DNA of 44,675 bases from an uncultured Clostridia bacterium (GTDB lineage Bacteria > Bacillota > Clostridia > Christensenellales > Borkfalkiaceae), in the NCBI GenBank assembly GCA_944336975.1, contig CALVLH010000011.1:1-44675 (forward strand), given 5' to 3'. Below the pieces are notes generated by a model that searched no databases, was not told the origin of the DNA, and saw only the letters and a program-made list of their open reading frames with translations. Shown piece after piece: positions 43,035-44,675 of the stretch; position 1 is the stretch's first letter, and every line of letters begins with the position of its first letter. A program made the translations under genes and the position numbers.

Positions 43035-44447
43035 TCAGATAGTCTCGATGTCGAGCAGGTTGGAGTTTCCGCTCTTTCCGTTGGGAGTGCCGCCCGTGAT
43101 GACGATGGTGTCGCCCTTTTTGACGAGCCCCGAATCCTTCGCCGCGCACTTCGCGAAGTGGAACAGGACGTCGACCGAGTTATATTCTTCGCTCATGACG
43201 GGATAGACGCCCCAACTGAGCGCGAGTTTCTGATAGGAACGGGGATCGGTGGTCATGCCGATGATATCGATCATCGGGCGGAAGCGGGAGACCATCTTCG
43301 CGGTGCTGCCCGTCCTCGTGCAGACGACGATCGCCTTTGCCTTGATGTCGCGCGCGAGCGTGCAGGCGGAGTGGGAAAGCGCGTCGGAAAGCCCGCGGAT
43401 GAGATATTCTTTTTCGTCCACGACCTGGATAAACGCGGATTTGGTCTCTGCCTGCATGGCGATCCTCGCCATCGCTTTGACCGCTTCGACGGGGTACATT
43501 CCCGCCGCCGTTTCGCCCGAGAGCATGACCGCGCTCGAACCGTCGTAGACGGCGTTGGCGACGTCGGAGATCTCCGCACGGGTGGGACGGGGCTGTTTGA
43601 TCATGGATTCGAGCATCTCCGTCGCGGTGATGCAGCGCTTGCCCGCGATGCGGCAGGCGTTGATGATGGTTTTCTGGATGTCTGGCAGCTCCTCATAGGG
43701 GATCTCCACGCCCATATCCCCGCGGCCGATCATGATCCCGTCGGAAACTTCGAGGATGGATTGCAGGTTGTTCACGCCCGCGCGGTTTTCGATCTTCGCG
43801 ATGAGGTCGATGTCCGTCGAGCCGTGTTCGCGGAGGAAGTTCCTCACGTCGACGATGTCCTGCGCCTTGGAGACGAACGAGCAGGCGACGAAATCCACGC
43901 CCTGTTCGATACCGAAAAGCAGGTCTGCCTTGTCCTGTTCGGAAAGGTAGGTGAGTTTGAGTTCTTTGTCGGGGAAGAACATGGACTTGCGGTTGGAAAG
44001 TTCTCCTCCCACGACGACCTTGCACACGACGCAGGGCGCTTTGACTTCGACGACTTCGAAGATCATCAGCCCGTTGTTGAGCAGGATCTTGTCGCCAGGG
44101 TTCATCTCTTCGCAGATGCCCTTGTAAGAGACGGAGACGACGTGTTCGTCGCCCTCGATCTCCTCCGTCGTGAAGGAGAACTTCTGACCTTCTTTCAGGG
44201 TGACTTTTCCGTTTTTGAAGGTGCGGATGCGGAATTCGGGTCCCTTGGTATCCAGAAGGATGGGCAAGGGGATGTTTTTCTTTTCGCGCACGCGCTTGAC
44301 GACGGCGATCTTTTCGGCGTGCTCGGCGTGGACGCCGTGCGAGAAATTGATGCGGGCGACGTTCATGCCCGCGTCCGCCATGGCGGAGATCACTTCTTCC
44401 GTTTCGGAAGCGGGGCCGAGCGTACAGACGATCTTGGTTTTTTTCAT
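43035..44447 (-). CDS. pyk: Pyruvate kinase
   Basis: Last ATP-forming step of glycolysis: phosphoenolpyruvate + ADP to pyruvate + ATP. 470 residues, the short form without the extra C-terminal phosphohistidine domain. Motifs: TKIVCTLGPAS, NVARINFSHG, the metal/substrate segment LIAKIENRAGV, IGRGDMGVEIP, and TEMLESMIKQPRPTRAE followed by the MLSGETAAG loop. The start at 44447 follows AAGGAG (44455-44460); an ATG 27 bases earlier has no such site. Divergent from rnpB. Confidence 0.96.
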   Translation of the reverse strand: MKKTKIVCTLGPASETEEVISAMADAGMNVARINFSHGVHAEHAEKIAVVKRVREKKNIPLPILLDTKGPEFRIRTFKNGKVTLKEGQKFSFTTEEIEGDEHVVSVSYKGICEEMNPGDKILLNNGLMIFEVVEVKAPCVVCKVVVGGELSNRKSMFFPDKELKLTYLSEQDKADLLFGIEQGVDFVACSFVSKAQDIVDVRNFLREHGSTDIDLIAKIENRAGVNNLQSILEVSDGIMIGRGDMGVEIPYEELPDIQKTIINACRIAGKRCITATEMLESMIKQPRPTRAEISDVANAVYDGSSAVMLSGETAAGMYPVEAVKAMARIAMQAETKSAFIQVVDEKEYLIRGLSDALSHSACTLARDIKAKAIVVCTRTGSTAKMVSRFRPMIDIIGMTTDPRSYQKLALSWGVYPVMSEEYNSVDVLFHFAKCAAKDSGLVKKGDTIVITGGTPNGKSGNSNLLDIETI

Positions 44448-44489
44448 AAAATGGCTCCTTCGCGAAAATTGCAATGATTTATTGGAAAC

Positions 44490-44518
44490 ATTTTATAATA
44501 ATTTATCAAAAAATTCAA
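44490..44518 (-). promoter_or_regulatory. pyk promoter
   Basis: Minus-strand TTGAAT (44518-44513), 17-base spacer, TAAAAT (44495-44490). Confidence 0.55.
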
Positions 44519-44536
44519 GTCTTTTCGGAAAGTTTG

Positions 44537-44545
44537 TGGTATAAT
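44537..44545 (+). promoter_or_regulatory. Extended -10 promoter of rnpB
   Basis: TGGTATAAT (44537-44545) with no clear -35 box. The expected transcript start near 44552 agrees with the 5' end of RNase P RNA. Confidence 0.65.
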
Positions 44546-44556
44546 ATGTGTAATTC

Positions 44557-44675
44557 GAGTCAGTTACACGGTCGCGGCGCGCCGAAAGGCGCGATGAGGA
44601 AAGTCCGGGCATCGCAGGGCAGGACGCCTGATAACGTCAGGTGAAGGCGACTTTAAGGAAAGTGCAACAGAAATA
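44557..44675 (+). ncRNA. rnpB: RNase P RNA, class A, 5' part (continues past the window)
   Basis: Catalytic RNA that trims tRNA 5' ends. The invariant 5' core GAGGAAAGTCCGGGC begins at 44613, preceded by a P3-like GC-rich hairpin (GGCGCGCCGAAAGGCGCG region). The downstream conserved AGTGCAACAGAAA is reached at the window's end. Roughly the first 120 of an expected 350-400 nt are present. Confidence 0.93.

Noticed and set aside
42150-44477. 775-residue plus-strand frame across the response regulator and opposite pyk
   Set aside because: Runs out of frame through the regulator gene and antisense to pyruvate kinase; no motif.

Overview
The window looks like the chromosome of an uncultured, gut-type Bacillota (Clostridia-like) bacterium. 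The grounds are consensus TTGACA/TATAAT promoters, strong AGGAGG ribosome sites, a T-box leader, rho-independent terminators, LacI/AraC control, OppA-type lipoproteins and a class A RNase P RNA. A Christensenellales/Borkfalkiaceae-like lineage is a guess only. Coding DNA is GC-rich with C/G-ending codons; the stretch around 37.6-38.7 kb is visibly AT-richer.

Layout. 1-852: 3' end of tuf. 853-1682: long non-coding gap ending in a perfect promoter. 1683-7773: an eight-gene F-type ATP synthase operon (a, c, b, delta, alpha, gamma, beta, epsilon) with start/stop overlaps. Its delta gene is abnormal: the N-terminal alpha-binding domain is missing and the C-terminal domain is present twice. 7811-8098: remnant of a MATE transporter. 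8247-10925: P2A-type Ca2+ ATPase. 10998-11474: small four-helix membrane protein.

11644-26871 is a dedicated sugar island that reads as a fructan (levan/inulin type) utilisation locus. It holds a divergent LacI repressor with three matching operators, a cytoplasmic GH32 enzyme, a secreted LamG-GH32 lipoprotein whose expected nucleophile position carries Glu, a complete family-5 (Opp/Dpp type) ABC importer, a nucleoside-hydrolase-fold enzyme, a lipoprotein with two copies of a GH32-associated binding module, an SGNH esterase lipoprotein and a small membrane protein. In the proposed scheme polymer is bound and cut at the surface, oligosaccharides enter through the ABC importer, and the cytoplasmic GH32 finishes the job.

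27053-32067: rhamnose genes (AraC regulator, rhaB, rhaA, fucO) with no aldolase or transporter nearby. 32222-32712, minus strand: tRNA-Glu(CUC) and a promoter-driven 184-nt structured RNA that resembles 6S RNA. 32796-33971: pyridoxal kinase and a divergent HMA metallochaperone. 34063-37519: T-box-controlled ileS. 37699-38724: two small membrane proteins, the second apparently starting at ACG. 38848-44447: a PepV-like dipeptidase (minus), a radC-histidine kinase-response regulator cluster (plus) and pyruvate kinase (minus). 44557-end: 5' part of rnpB.

The observations most worth following are the rebuilt ATP synthase delta subunit, the fructan locus with its non-standard importer and altered GH32, three genes whose promoters place the transcript start on the ATG (leaderless), the 6S-like RNA and the ACG-start gene.
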